From Acidimicrobiales bacterium (GTDB lineage Bacteria; Actinomycetota; Acidimicrobiia; Acidimicrobiales; SZUA-35), in contig JANQPB010000042.1 in the NCBI GenBank assembly GCA_028285495.1, forward strand, positions 124,001-188,000: 64,000 nt of DNA, written 5' to 3'. A program made the translations under genes and the position numbers. This document shows, piece after piece, positions 24,666 to 32,855 of this stretch (position 1 is its first letter; the number at the start of each line of letters is the position of its first letter). The notes beneath the pieces are model-generated. The model did no database searches. It was given only the letters and a program-made list of their open reading frames with translations, and had not been told where the DNA came from.

Positions 24666-25469
24666 TCACCGATCCTCGCCCGTCCGGGCGATCCGGGAGC
24701 GTTCGGGATCACAGGCGAAGGCACCCCGGACCGACGGGTCGACGAGGAAGGCCTCGATCTCGCTTGCCGCCGTGACCCAGGTCCGGTCGTCGTCGGCACT
24801 CGAGACGGCGAACACGAGGCCGACCAGGCGTCCGGCCTCGTCGTAGAGGCCCGACCCGCTGTCGCCGGGACCGGTGGCTGCGTCGACCCGATAGCCGCGC
24901 CGCTGCGAGCGCGTGGTCGAGCGGACGTCGTCCATCTCGATGATCGTGACCAGCTCGACGGTCGCCGGCAGGTCGCCCGAGCGGGAGGCGCCGACGATGG
25001 TCCCGGTGTCATCGACCGCCAGCGAGCCGGACACCGGTCGGGGAGGGATGTGGTCGAGCGGATCGACTGGCCGGACGAGCGCCAGGTCACGGGCGGGATC
25101 GTAGGCCAGCAGCGTCGCCGCCACCGCCGCCCCGCCGGCGGTCAGCTCGATGGTCCCACCGGAGGCGACGACATGGGCCGCCGTCAGCACCCGGTCCGGA
25201 CCGATGGCGATACCCGACCCCTCGGCCGGATCGGCCGCGCCGCAGGCGGCGGTGGCCACGGCGACGGCCCGGCCGGCGGCGTCGTCGAGGTCGGGGATCT
25301 CGCCTCCGTCGTCGCGGCCAGGGGTCATGGTCTCACCGGCGGCTCCGTCATCCGACGGGGCCCCGGTCGCCGTCGATCCCGTCGTCACCGGGGCCTCGCC
25401 GCCCCCGCAGGCGGCGACGATCAGCCCGAGCGCCAGCGCGACGGCCCCGATCGGGCCAGGGCGGCGCAC
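24666..25469 (-). CDS. Lipoprotein trypsin-like serine protease
   Basis: A 267-aa secreted S1/HtrA-type protease. GTG at 25469 starts a lipoprotein signal (GPIGAVALALGLIVAAC, with the lipobox Cys followed by GGG), then a Thr/Gly/Asp-rich linker and the protease domain. The catalytic triad is visible: His in VLTAAHVV, Asp in DPARDLALVRP, Ser in GPGDSGSGLY. It lacks a PDZ domain. A longer frame upstream overlaps the dctP 3' end and has no signal, so the shorter start is preferred. Substrate unknown. Confidence 0.83.
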   Translation of the reverse strand: MRRPGPIGAVALALGLIVAACGGGEAPVTTGSTATGAPSDDGAAGETMTPGRDDGGEIPDLDDAAGRAVAVATAACGAADPAEGSGIAIGPDRVLTAAHVVASGGTIELTAGGAAVAATLLAYDPARDLALVRPVDPLDHIPPRPVSGSLAVDDTGTIVGASRSGDLPATVELVTIIEMDDVRSTTRSQRRGYRVDAATGPGDSGSGLYDEAGRLVGLVFAVSSADDDRTWVTAASEIEAFLVDPSVRGAFACDPERSRIARTGEDR

Positions 25470-25549
25470 GGCCGGCCGCCGAGCGGGCCGGGACGCGCCG
25501 GGGGCCGGACCACGCGGCCCGGCCCCCGATCGCAGGAGACGCCGATCGA

Positions 25550-26791
25550 TCAGATCTGCGACTGCTGGGTCAGGTAGGAGCGCTCGGCCAGGCTGTGCCA
25601 CTCCGTGATCCCGTCGCGGAACTCGCGCCACGGGCCGAGGATGGCGGCGAACCGGTCGTCCTCGGATGCCACCTCGTCGAGCACGTTCTCGGTCTCGGCC
25701 TTGAACGCCGCCATCAGCTCAGGCGAGAACTCCCGGATCTCGGCGAAGCCCTTGATCGTCTGCAGGTCGCGCTGGTTGAGCACGTCGTAGGTGGCGATCG
25801 TCTGGATGTTGGCGTGGGCCGCGGCGTTGCGGACCGCGGACTGGTAGGTCGGCGGCAGCTCGTTCCACAGGTCGAGCGGCATCTGGACCTCGACCGCGGT
25901 GCCCGGCTCCCACCACCCCGGGTGATAGTAGAAGAGGTCGCTGCCGAGCTCGTCGAGGCCGAGGATGAGGTCGTCGGTCGGGCCGACGAACTCGGCGGCG
26001 TCGATGGCGCCGGTCTGGATCGAGGTCAGGATCTCGCCGCCGGCGACGGTGACCTGCTCGCCACCCAGGTTCTGCAGCACCCGGCCGGCGAGCCCGGGGA
26101 TCCGCATCTTGAGGCCCTGCAGGTCGTCGACCGAGTTGATCTCCTTGGAGAACCAGCCGCCCATCTGGCAGCCGGTGCCGCCGGCGGGGAAGGCGATGAT
26201 GCCGTGCTCCTCGGCGTAGAACTCGTTGAGCAGCTCGAGGCCGCCGCCCTGGTAGAGCCAGGCGTTCTGCTGGCGCTGGTTGAGGCCGAACGGGACGGCG
26301 GTGCCGAACTGCTGCACGGGGGAGAGGCCGACGTAGTAGTAGGAGGCGGTGTGGCCGACCTCGGCCCCGCCGTCGCGGACGGCGGGCAACACGTCGAGGC
26401 CGCCGACGATCTCGCCGGCCGGGGCGACGTTGATCTGGAACCTGCCGCCGGTCAGGTCGCTGACCTGCTGGGCGAACAGCTCGGCCGCCCCGAACAGGGT
26501 GACGAGGGAGGTCGGCCAGCTGGTGGCCATGTTCCACTCGAACTCGGGACCGTCGGTCTGGATCGGGGTGACGGACTCGTCGCCGTCGGTCGATCCGCTG
26601 TCGTCGCTGCCCGAACCGGTGTCCTCGTCGTCGCCGGAGGTGTCGGCGGCGGAGCCGCCGTCGTCCACCTCGGTGGTCGAGCAGGCGGCCAGGATGGCCG
26701 TGCTGGCGGCGAAGCCGGCAACGCCGAGCCCGGTCTTGGTCAGGAACGAACGGCGGCCGATCGTCGGATCGAGCTCGCTTTCGGTGCTCAT
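25550..26791 (-). CDS. TRAP transporter solute-binding protein DctP
   Basis: A 413-aa extracytoplasmic binding protein. It has a Tat-type twin arginine (IGRRSFLTKTGLGVAG) and a lipobox ILAAC, so it is a Tat-exported lipoprotein. A 45-residue acidic Ser/Gly/Asp linker follows. The mature domain has the DctP features FELNMATSWP-like start (EFEWNMATSWPTSLVTLFG), the conserved Arg in GLKMRIPG and QTGAIDAAEFVGPTDD. The family binds carboxylates; FcbT/TakP-like members bind 2-oxo or aromatic acids. GGGAGAG precedes ATG. It ends the operon dctQ-dctM-dctP. Confidence 0.93.
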   Translation of the reverse strand: MSTESELDPTIGRRSFLTKTGLGVAGFAASTAILAACSTTEVDDGGSAADTSGDDEDTGSGSDDSGSTDGDESVTPIQTDGPEFEWNMATSWPTSLVTLFGAAELFAQQVSDLTGGRFQINVAPAGEIVGGLDVLPAVRDGGAEVGHTASYYYVGLSPVQQFGTAVPFGLNQRQQNAWLYQGGGLELLNEFYAEEHGIIAFPAGGTGCQMGGWFSKEINSVDDLQGLKMRIPGLAGRVLQNLGGEQVTVAGGEILTSIQTGAIDAAEFVGPTDDLILGLDELGSDLFYYHPGWWEPGTAVEVQMPLDLWNELPPTYQSAVRNAAAHANIQTIATYDVLNQRDLQTIKGFAEIREFSPELMAAFKAETENVLDEVASEDDRFAAILGPWREFRDGITEWHSLAERSYLTQQSQI

Positions 26792-26839
26792 GGTGTCTCT
26801 CTCCCGTTGGTTGAGGTGGACAGGGTGTCGCTCGTGGTC

Positions 26840-28609
26840 CTAGCCGGCCGACGTGGTGGCCGCCGGCACGGTCGCCCCCGCGCCGCCTCCGCCCTGGCCG
26901 CCTCGGAGGCTGCCGGCGACGGCGGTCAACACGATGAAGCCGAGGATGCTGCCCATGACCAGCAGTGGCCAGAAGGCGCCCGAATCGGCTCCGGTACAGA
27001 AGCTGTCCGGGGCGTTGGTGTTGAAGAAGCAGTAGGAGAAGTTGGTGATCGACGGCAACAGGCCGAGGACGAACAGGGCGATGATCTGCAGGCCCATGAA
27101 CGGCAGGGCCCCCTTGTGGATGTCGGCGGTCTTCACCTCGTCCGGGGCCACCGATTGCAGATAGAAGAGCGAGAACCCGACCGGCGGTGAGATGAAGGCC
27201 ATGTTGAGGTTGACCGCCATCAGCACCGCGAACCAGACGATCTCCTGCTCGGTGAACTCGAGGGCGACGAAGGCGGGGACGAAGATCGGGACCACGATGA
27301 AGGTGATCTCGAGGAACTCGAGGTTGATGCCGAGCAGGAACACGGCGATCATCGCAACCACGACGAAACCGACCTTGCCGCCGGGGATGTCGGACAGCCA
27401 GGCTGCGGCCTGATCGGCGCCGCCGAGCTCCTGGAACATCAGCCGGAAGAACAGCGAGGCGAACAACAGCGTCATGACCAGGATCGTGATGTTGGCCGTC
27501 GAGCGGCCGGCATCGATGAGGGCGTGACGGTCGAGCTTCCACGACGGCTCGATGTGCTCGGCCCCATCCGCGATCAGCAGACGGTCGAACCAGTGGTTGG
27601 TCGCGGCCAGGATCAGGGCCCCGAACACGCCGACCGCGCCGGACTCAGACGGGGTGGCCAGGCCACGGAAGATCGACACCAGCACGCCGGCGATCAGCAT
27701 CAGCGTCGGCACGATCGCCACCACCAACTCGGTGGTCAACATCTTGAACCTCGACACGAGCACGAACGAGATCGCCGCGACGATGACCCCGCCGACGATG
27801 GCCGGCGCCAGCCCGATCAGCAGCACGACGAGGAACACCATCGTCCCGAGCACGGCACCGATGATGGCCGCCGTGCGGGTGGAGGGGTTGCCGGCGAGCT
27901 GACGCTCCTCCTCCGGCATGATCGGCCCGACGTCGGGCCGGAGGAGGGAGATGAAGAGGGTGTAGGCGATGTAGAGGGCGCTCAGGAGGAGGCCGGGCAG
28001 GACGGCGCCGGCGAAGAGACCGATGATGCCGACGCCGAGCTCGCCGGCCAGCAGGATCAACACGATCGACGGGGGCAGCATCTGGGCCAGGGTTCCCGAG
28101 GCGGTGATGGCGCCGGTGGCCAGCTTGTTGTCGTAGCCGAGGCGGACCATCGCCGGCAGCGACAGCAGCCCCATCACGATCACCGTCGCCGCCACGACGC
28201 CGGTGGCCGCGGCCAGCATCGTGCCGACCACGATGACCGCCGCCGCCACGCCACCGCGGATCGAGCCCATGAGCAGGCCGAAGGCGTTCAGCAGCCGCTC
28301 GGCCATCCCCGATCGTTCGAGGATGGCGCCCATCATCACGAAGAGGGGGACGGCCAGGAGCTCCTGACTCCGCAGCGAGCGCGACCAGTTCGTCGGCAGC
28401 TGACCGGCCAGCGTCCCCGGATCGAACACGTCGACGCTGATGGCGTTCGACAGATCCCCGATGAAGGCGAAGGCCAGGGCGGTGGCGGCGAACGAGAAGG
28501 CGACGTTGAAGCCGGTCAGGATCATGACCATGAACACGACGAACATGAGCATGGCCAGGAACACGCCGAGCTCGAGGCCGAGGATCTCCACGATCTGCGC
28601 AGCGAACAT
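26840..28609 (-). CDS. TRAP transporter large permease DctM
   Basis: A 589-aa integral membrane protein with more than twelve hydrophobic stretches, the Na+-driven transport subunit of TRAP systems. Features: VPLFVMMGAILERSGMAERLLNAFG, LGTMLAAATGVVAATVIVMG (family signature of the first hairpin) and ATPSESGAVGVFGALI. It is about 150 aa longer than a usual DctM because of extra helices in the middle (around residues 225-320), as in the long DctM clade. AGGAG overlaps the dctQ stop region, so translation is coupled. Confidence 0.92.
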   Translation of the reverse strand: MFAAQIVEILGLELGVFLAMLMFVVFMVMILTGFNVAFSFAATALAFAFIGDLSNAISVDVFDPGTLAGQLPTNWSRSLRSQELLAVPLFVMMGAILERSGMAERLLNAFGLLMGSIRGGVAAAVIVVGTMLAAATGVVAATVIVMGLLSLPAMVRLGYDNKLATGAITASGTLAQMLPPSIVLILLAGELGVGIIGLFAGAVLPGLLLSALYIAYTLFISLLRPDVGPIMPEEERQLAGNPSTRTAAIIGAVLGTMVFLVVLLIGLAPAIVGGVIVAAISFVLVSRFKMLTTELVVAIVPTLMLIAGVLVSIFRGLATPSESGAVGVFGALILAATNHWFDRLLIADGAEHIEPSWKLDRHALIDAGRSTANITILVMTLLFASLFFRLMFQELGGADQAAAWLSDIPGGKVGFVVVAMIAVFLLGINLEFLEITFIVVPIFVPAFVALEFTEQEIVWFAVLMAVNLNMAFISPPVGFSLFYLQSVAPDEVKTADIHKGALPFMGLQIIALFVLGLLPSITNFSYCFFNTNAPDSFCTGADSGAFWPLLVMGSILGFIVLTAVAGSLRGGQGGGGAGATVPAATTSAG

Positions 28610-28617
28610 CGCCTCTC

Positions 28618-29472
28618 CTACTCGATCCTCAACGGCGCATCGTCGGCGTCGGTGATGTCACCGAGCTCGTCTCGGCCGTTGATCACGAAGCCGGTCTTGA
28701 TGATCTCGGCGACGACCTGGGCGGTCCACAGGCCGAAGCCGACCAGGATGAACGCCTGGATCGGACCCTGGGGCAGCTGACCGGCGTCGGTCGCCGTCTC
28801 CCATGTCCGCCACACGGCCCAACCCTCCGGCCACTCGCCGGCACCGTCGTTGGCGAACCGGTTGTACCCGAGCGACCGGGCGGCGAACGGTTTCAGGACC
28901 CGCAACCCGACGATCAGGAACGGGAGGAACAGGAACGTGTGGAGGATGAAGTCGATCCAGGCCTTCCGCTTCGGTGAGAAGTCGGCCCACCAGAAGTCGA
29001 TCCTCGGGTTGATGCCGTTCTTGACCCCGTAGGCGACCCCGACGAGGAACAGCGCAGCGAAGCTCATCCACGCGAGCGAGGTCGTCTCGCCGAACAGGAT
29101 GTCGCGCTCGAACCAGTCGTTGGTGTACCGGGTGATGACGTTGAACAGCTGGATGATGAAGATGAACCAGGCGAGGACGAGGGCGATCTTGCCGGCGGCC
29201 TCGGAGACGGCCTCGATCGTCAGCCGGATCCGGTGCAGCACGGGCGGGAAGGCGCTGGCGGCGATCGTCGCAACGGTGATGACCCACAGCCACCAGGGCA
29301 TCCGGGCCACCAGCAGGTCCCAGCCGGCGGCGGTGGCGATCAGGGCGAAGAGGGCGAAGCCGACGGCGACCCAGCCGATCGGGTGGAGGCGGCGGAGGAC
29401 GTCGGTCGGGGACGCCGACGCCTCGCTCGTCGTCTCGGCATCGTCGACCGATGTGGTGCCCGTGTCGGTCAC
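28618..29472 (-). CDS. TRAP transporter small permease DctQ
   Basis: A 284-aa small TRAP permease with four main hydrophobic segments. The typical central block is ITRYTNDWFERDILFGETTSLAWMSFAALFLVGVAYGVKNG, where the Trp/Glu pattern and GVKNG are DctQ hallmarks. The N-terminal 40 residues are polar and acidic. I chose GTG at 29472 rather than GTG at 29490 because it overlaps the TGA of a 16-codon leader ORF that has its own strong ribosome binding site. A promoter TTGCCC-N17-TATGGT lies upstream. Confidence 0.9.
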   Translation of the reverse strand: MTDTGTTSVDDAETTSEASASPTDVLRRLHPIGWVAVGFALFALIATAAGWDLLVARMPWWLWVITVATIAASAFPPVLHRIRLTIEAVSEAAGKIALVLAWFIFIIQLFNVITRYTNDWFERDILFGETTSLAWMSFAALFLVGVAYGVKNGINPRIDFWWADFSPKRKAWIDFILHTFLFLPFLIVGLRVLKPFAARSLGYNRFANDGAGEWPEGWAVWRTWETATDAGQLPQGPIQAFILVGFGLWTAQVVAEIIKTGFVINGRDELGDITDADDAPLRIE

Positions 29473-29519
29473 GTGCTCGGCACGCCCCACTCACCGCCCG
29501 CGGCCCAGGCTTCACCCAT
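29469..29519 (-). CDS. Short leader peptide coupled to dctQ
   Basis: ATG at 29519 opens a 16-codon frame, MGEAWAAGGEWGVPST, whose TGA overlaps the dctQ start as GTGA. AGGAGAAC lies 9 nt before ATG (AGGAG at 29529-29533), better placed than any site for dctQ itself. It is too short for a folded protein. It could act by translational coupling or as an attenuating leader with two Trp codons. An in-frame GTG at 29522 is directly before ATG. Confidence 0.5.
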   Translation of the reverse strand: MGEAWAAGGEWGVPST

Positions 29520-29586
29520 CACGTCGTTCTCCTGACCCCTTCCCCGACGGTCACCCCTGGGCCTCGCCGGGTCTCTCCGGTTGGAG

Positions 29587-29615
29587 ACCATAACCGTTTG
29601 GTGATGGTAGGGCAA
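29587..29615 (-). promoter_or_regulatory. Sigma70-type promoter of the TRAP operon
   Basis: On the minus strand TTGCCC (29610-29615), 17 bp, TATGGT (29587-29592). This is the best -35/-10 pair in the window. Its transcript would have a leader of about 60 nt before the leader peptide. Confidence 0.65.
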
Positions 29616-29675
29616 TGACCGAGACGCCAGCCAGGGACCTAGGTCGGTGGGCGCTCCGGGCGCCTGCTGGTTGTC

Positions 29676-30176
29676 TCAGCCGTCGGAGTCGCCGGGGGTG
29701 AGCTCGTCGAGGTCCGCGCTCTCGAGCAGGGGGAGCTCGCCGAGGTCGCCGTCGACCTTGACCGGGTCGTCGATGTGGATCGCTCCCATCACCTGCAGGT
29801 AGTCGGAGTGGGCCTGGATCACGGCCGCCGCCTGCTCCCTGGTGGCGTCCAGCCCCGTGATCTGGACCCGCTCCATCACGTAGTCGATGGCATCGAACTG
29901 CTCGAACACGATCGGGCCGCCGGGGCGGCCCTCGGGCGACCAGTGGTAGGCCTGGATCCACTCCAGGTGGAGCCGCAGGAGGCGCCGCAGCTCGTCGTAG
30001 CTGAGCACCGACGTGACCTCGACGGGCAGGGCCTCGGCGCAGAACTCGATGGCCTCGTGCACGTCGACGACGATCTGGGCCGGCATCGCCTCGGTGCTGC
30101 CGACGGCGTGGCCGATCGCGTAGAAGGCGATGACGACGATGACGACGGCGGTGAGGATCAACAGCACGATGGCCAC
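29676..30176 (-). CDS. Membrane-anchored hypothetical protein
   Basis: A 166-aa protein with one N-terminal helix (MAIVLLILTAVVIVVIAFYAIGHAVG) and a soluble acidic remainder with helical content (SYDELRRLLRLHLEWIQAYH, TREQAAAVIQAHSDYLQVMG). The tail is Asp/Glu/Leu-rich. I recall similar proteins in Acidimicrobiia and other actinobacteria, without known function. GTG at 30176 has TAGTCT 6 nt upstream. Confidence 0.72.
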   Translation of the reverse strand: MAIVLLILTAVVIVVIAFYAIGHAVGSTEAMPAQIVVDVHEAIEFCAEALPVEVTSVLSYDELRRLLRLHLEWIQAYHWSPEGRPGGPIVFEQFDAIDYVMERVQITGLDATREQAAAVIQAHSDYLQVMGAIHIDDPVKVDGDLGELPLLESADLDELTPGDSDG

Positions 30177-30182
30177 GGTCCG

Positions 30183-30188
30183 AGACTA
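30183..30188 (-). promoter_or_regulatory. -10 box TAGTCT, leaderless start at 30176
   Basis: On the minus strand TAGTCT ends 6 nt before GTG at 30176. Confidence 0.5.
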
Positions 30189-30260
30189 GACCGTGGCCAT
30201 CGGTGATCGTGTACTGGGGCGGTCCCCTGGGTCGGGTACCGGCCGGTCGGTCTGGTGCGG

Positions 30261-31373
30261 CTACAGCCCGATGCGCTGGGCCAGCAGCTCCCGGTGGTAG
30301 GCCGGGTCGCCGAACAGCAGCTCGGAGCTCTTGGCTCGCTTGAAGTAGAGGTGGGCCGGGTGCTCCCACGTGAAGCCGATGCCGCCGTGGATCTGGATGT
30401 TCTCGGCCGCAGCGTGGAAGTAGGCCTCGGAGCAGTACGACTTGGCCAGCGATGCGACCGACGGCAGCTCGTCGTTCATCTCGGCCGCGCACCACAGCCC
30501 GTAGTAGGCGGCCGACTTGGCCGACTCGACCTCAAGCAGCATGTCGGCGCACTTGTGCTTGATGGCCTGGAACGAGCCGATCGGGCGGCCGAACTGGACC
30601 CGGTCCTTGGCGTACTGGACCGCCATCTCGAGCACGAACTGGGCCCCGCCGACCTGCTCGGCGGCCAGGGCGACGGCCCCGAGGTCGAGCACGGTCGACA
30701 TCACGTCCCAGCCGCCACCGTCGGTGCCGATGAGCGTGGCCGGCGTGTTGTCGAACGTCAGCTTGGCCTGCTTGCGGGTCTGGTCCATCGTGCTGAGCGA
30801 CTCTCGGGTGAGCCCGTCGGCGTCGCCGGCGACGGCGAACAGGCTGACGCCGGCCCCGGTACGGGCGGCGACGATGATCAGGTTGGCGATGTGGCCGTCG
30901 ATCACGAACGACTTCACCCCGGACAGGGTGTGCCCGTCGCCGGCTGCCGTTGCCTCCATCGTGATGCCGGCCTCGTCCCAGCGGCCGTTCTCCTCGGTGA
31001 AGGCGAGGGTGGCGACGGTCTCGCCGGACGCGATCCCCGGTAGGTGGGCCGCCTTGGCGTCGTCGTCGCCGGCGTTGAGCAGGGCTGCGGTGGCCAGCAC
31101 ACCGGAGAAGAACGGGGCGCACAGCAGGGCCCGGCCCATCTCCTCGAGCACGACGCCGAGCTCGACGAAGCTGAACCCCTGGCCGCCGTGCTCCTCGGGG
31201 ATGATGAGGCTCTGGAGGCCGAGCTGCTCGGCCATCTGCGACCACACGGCGGGGTCGTAGCCCTGCTCGGTGTCCATCTGCTCCCGGACCGCAGCCTCGG
31301 ACGACTTGTCCTCGAGGAAGGACCGGACGAATTCGCGGAGCTGCTCCTGCTCCTCGGTGAAGGCAAAGTTCAT
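30261..31373 (-). CDS. Acyl-CoA dehydrogenase
   Basis: A 370-aa acyl-CoA dehydrogenase that oxidises acyl-CoA to enoyl-CoA with FAD. Visible parts: MNFAFTEEQEQLREFVRSFL start, LIIPEEHGGQGFSFVEL, the AFTEENGRWD segment, VQYAKDRVQFGRPIGSFQAIKHKCADM (C-terminal domain) and QIHGGIGFTWEHPAHLYFKRAKSSELLFGD (FAD and active region). ATG at 31373 gives a normal N-terminus, and TATCGT 8 nt upstream marks a leaderless promoter. It is divergent from the toxin-antitoxin pair. It resembles the small-subunit type of the two-subunit sterol-degradation dehydrogenases as much as simple fatty-acid ones. Confidence 0.9.
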   Translation of the reverse strand: MNFAFTEEQEQLREFVRSFLEDKSSEAAVREQMDTEQGYDPAVWSQMAEQLGLQSLIIPEEHGGQGFSFVELGVVLEEMGRALLCAPFFSGVLATAALLNAGDDDAKAAHLPGIASGETVATLAFTEENGRWDEAGITMEATAAGDGHTLSGVKSFVIDGHIANLIIVAARTGAGVSLFAVAGDADGLTRESLSTMDQTRKQAKLTFDNTPATLIGTDGGGWDVMSTVLDLGAVALAAEQVGGAQFVLEMAVQYAKDRVQFGRPIGSFQAIKHKCADMLLEVESAKSAAYYGLWCAAEMNDELPSVASLAKSYCSEAYFHAAAENIQIHGGIGFTWEHPAHLYFKRAKSSELLFGDPAYHRELLAQRIGL

Positions 31374-31381
31374 GGTCGCCG

Positions 31382-31387
31382 ACGATA
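31382..31387 (-). promoter_or_regulatory. -10 box TATCGT, leaderless start at 31373
   Basis: On the minus strand TATCGT ends 8 nt before ATG at 31373. Confidence 0.5.
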
Positions 31388-31419
31388 GGCGGTCGGCCGG
31401 TCGACCGCCAAGGCGAGAT

Positions 31420-31439
31420 GTGTACACGCGTGCTACACT
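31420..31439 (+). promoter_or_regulatory. Toxin-antitoxin promoter with TGTACA palindrome
   Basis: GTGTACAC (31420-31427) contains the TGTACA core that YefM/Phd-type antitoxins bind in other bacteria. A second TACAC half lies at 31434-31438 and overlaps the -10 box TACACT (31434-31439), which ends 6 nt before the GTG start. Autorepression is inferred. Confidence 0.5.
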
Positions 31440-31445
31440 TCGGGC

Positions 31446-31742
31446 GTGGACGAGACACACGGCCTCGATCGGGTCGGCATCCGCCAGCTGCGCAACGAGG
31501 TCTCGGGGCTGGTCAAGCGGGCCGGGGCCGGCGAGCGCATCGTGATCACGGTCGACGGGCGACCGATGGCCCAACTCGGACCGCTCGGATCGACCGACCG
31601 GCCGTCGCTCGACGATCTCGCTGCGGCCGGCCTGGTCGACTCGCCCCGCCGGCAGGGCGCGCTCGACGACGTGGCCCCACTGGCCGTGCCGGCCGACGTC
31701 GGTCTCGATCGGCTGCTCGACCAGATCCGGGGTCGGCGTTGA
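31446..31742 (+). CDS. Phd/YefM-type antitoxin
   Basis: A 98-aa antitoxin. The N-terminus VGIRQLRNEVSGLVKRAGAGERIVITVDGRPMAQLGP is the Phd/YefM DNA-binding fold. The C-terminal half is Asp/Leu/Pro-rich and should wrap the toxin. GTG at 31446 lies 6 nt after a TACACT box. The stop overlaps the toxin start (TTGA). Its partner is a PIN-domain RNase, so by toxin it is a VapBC-like pair. Confidence 0.88.
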   Translation: MDETHGLDRVGIRQLRNEVSGLVKRAGAGERIVITVDGRPMAQLGPLGSTDRPSLDDLAAAGLVDSPRRQGALDDVAPLAVPADVGLDRLLDQIRGRR

Positions 31743-32182
31743 CCGGCCCGGGCCGGGAGGGCGACCGGCCCTGCCTGGCCGTCGACACCTCGGCCCTCCT
31801 CTGCCGCTACCTCCCCGACGCCCGTCGCCGCTACGTCGCCGAGGTCATCGACGGCGCCGCCGACCGGGCGGTCTCGGCCCTGGCCCGCACCGAGGTCCTG
31901 CTGGCCCTCCACCAGGCCGCCGGCGGGCCCGAGCGCCAGCGCTCGTTGTGGGATGCGGTTCGCCGCGACTGGGACCACCTGTGGGAGGTGCCACTCGACG
32001 GGCGATGTCTGTCGAGGGCCACCGAGATCGGCGCCCGCTACGGGCTGTCGGTCGTCGACGCCATCCACCTGGCCGCCGCCGACCGCCTGCCTCGACCGGT
32101 CGAGTTCCTCACCCTCGATCGGCGCCAGATCCCGGCGGCGGCCGACCTCGGCTTCGTGGTCCGCAGCCCCGTCGAGCGCTGA
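31739..32182 (+). CDS. PIN-domain toxin (VapC-like)
   Basis: A 147-aa PIN ribonuclease. The acidic metal-binding set is visible: Asp in LAVDTSALLCRY, Glu in ALARTEVLLALH, Asp in GLSVVDAIHLAAA and a late LTLDRRQ. It would cut RNA when free and be held by the antitoxin. The only start that fits is TTG at 31739, overlapping the antitoxin stop (TTGA). A rare codon start within an overlap would keep toxin below antitoxin. Confidence 0.87.
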   Translation: MTGPGREGDRPCLAVDTSALLCRYLPDARRRYVAEVIDGAADRAVSALARTEVLLALHQAAGGPERQRSLWDAVRRDWDHLWEVPLDGRCLSRATEIGARYGLSVVDAIHLAAADRLPRPVEFLTLDRRQIPAAADLGFVVRSPVER

Positions 32183-32273
32183 CGGCGACGGCGGCGGTGC
32201 GGCCGGCGATCGGCTCGGCTCGGCGCGACGACGGGTGCGGGGTCAAGGCGGAGCGGAACCGGGCCGATGTCCC

Positions 32274-32289
32274 CGTGACGTCGATCACA
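32274..32289 (+). promoter_or_regulatory. CRP/FNR-like site before DUF805 gene
   Basis: CGTGA-N6-TCACA matches the CRP-family consensus TGTGA-N6-TCACA at nine of ten fixed positions. It ends 13 bp before the GTG start and overlaps the GGAGGAT ribosome binding region, so binding would more likely repress. No CRP gene is in the window. Confidence 0.35.
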
Positions 32290-32302
32290 CGGAGGATCAC
32301 CC

Positions 32303-32827
32303 GTGTCGCTCTTCACCGGCGACGGCCGCGTCGGCCGGCTCACCTACTTCCTGACCAACCTCGCCATCGGCGTGGTCTGGGTGGTGGTCGTGCTCGCCCT
32401 GACCGGCCGCGATCCGCTCACCGGTGCCGACGAGGTCAGTCCGCTGATCATCGTGGCCTTCCCGGTCGTGCTCTGGGCCTCGGTCGGCAACATGATGCGC
32501 CGGCTCCACGACCGGGGCCACAGCGGCTGGATGTGGCTGTTGTCGCTCGTGCCGGTCGTCGGCTTCGCCCTTGCCCTCTACCTGCTGTTCGCGCCCGGCG
32601 ACGAGCGGGCCAATCGGTTCGGCCCGCCGCCCGGCGGGGTCGACGAGCGCAGGCTCGACGACCAGCGCCAGGCCATCGAGGAGCTCCAGGCCCGAGTCGA
32701 CCGGGCCAGGAGCAGCGCCGAGGGGGCCTACGTCCGGGAGGACGGCAGCTACAACATGGACTGGATGACCGAGTCGGTCCCCGGCCTCGGCCCCGCGTCG
32801 GCCTCCGACCCCGGCCCACCCCGCTGA
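32303..32827 (+). CDS. DUF805 family membrane protein
   Basis: A 174-aa protein with a DUF805 core: FTGDGRVGRLTYFLTNLAIGV, three to four helices, and the family motif MMRRLHDRGHSGWMWLLSLVPVVGF. The C-terminal 70 residues are a soluble tail that includes a short coiled coil (DERRLDDQRQAIEELQARVD). GGAGGAT precedes the GTG start. The role of DUF805 is unknown. Confidence 0.88.
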   Translation: MSLFTGDGRVGRLTYFLTNLAIGVVWVVVVLALTGRDPLTGADEVSPLIIVAFPVVLWASVGNMMRRLHDRGHSGWMWLLSLVPVVGFALALYLLFAPGDERANRFGPPPGGVDERRLDDQRQAIEELQARVDRARSSAEGAYVREDGSYNMDWMTESVPGLGPASASDPGPPR

Positions 32828-32855
32828 CGCCGCCGTCGGCGACGGCGGGCACCGC

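Noticed and set aside
24666..25631. Longer form of the serine protease starting at 25631
   Set aside because: It would overlap the dctP 3' end and place 54 unrelated residues before a clear lipoprotein signal; GTG at 25469 is preferred.
28618..29490. dctQ start at GTG 29490
   Set aside because: Possible, but GTG 29472 overlaps the leader stop and fits coupling better.
31446..32182. Toxin-antitoxin pair as part of a mobile island
   Set aside because: Base composition matches the neighbours and there are no integrase, repeats or tRNA ends.
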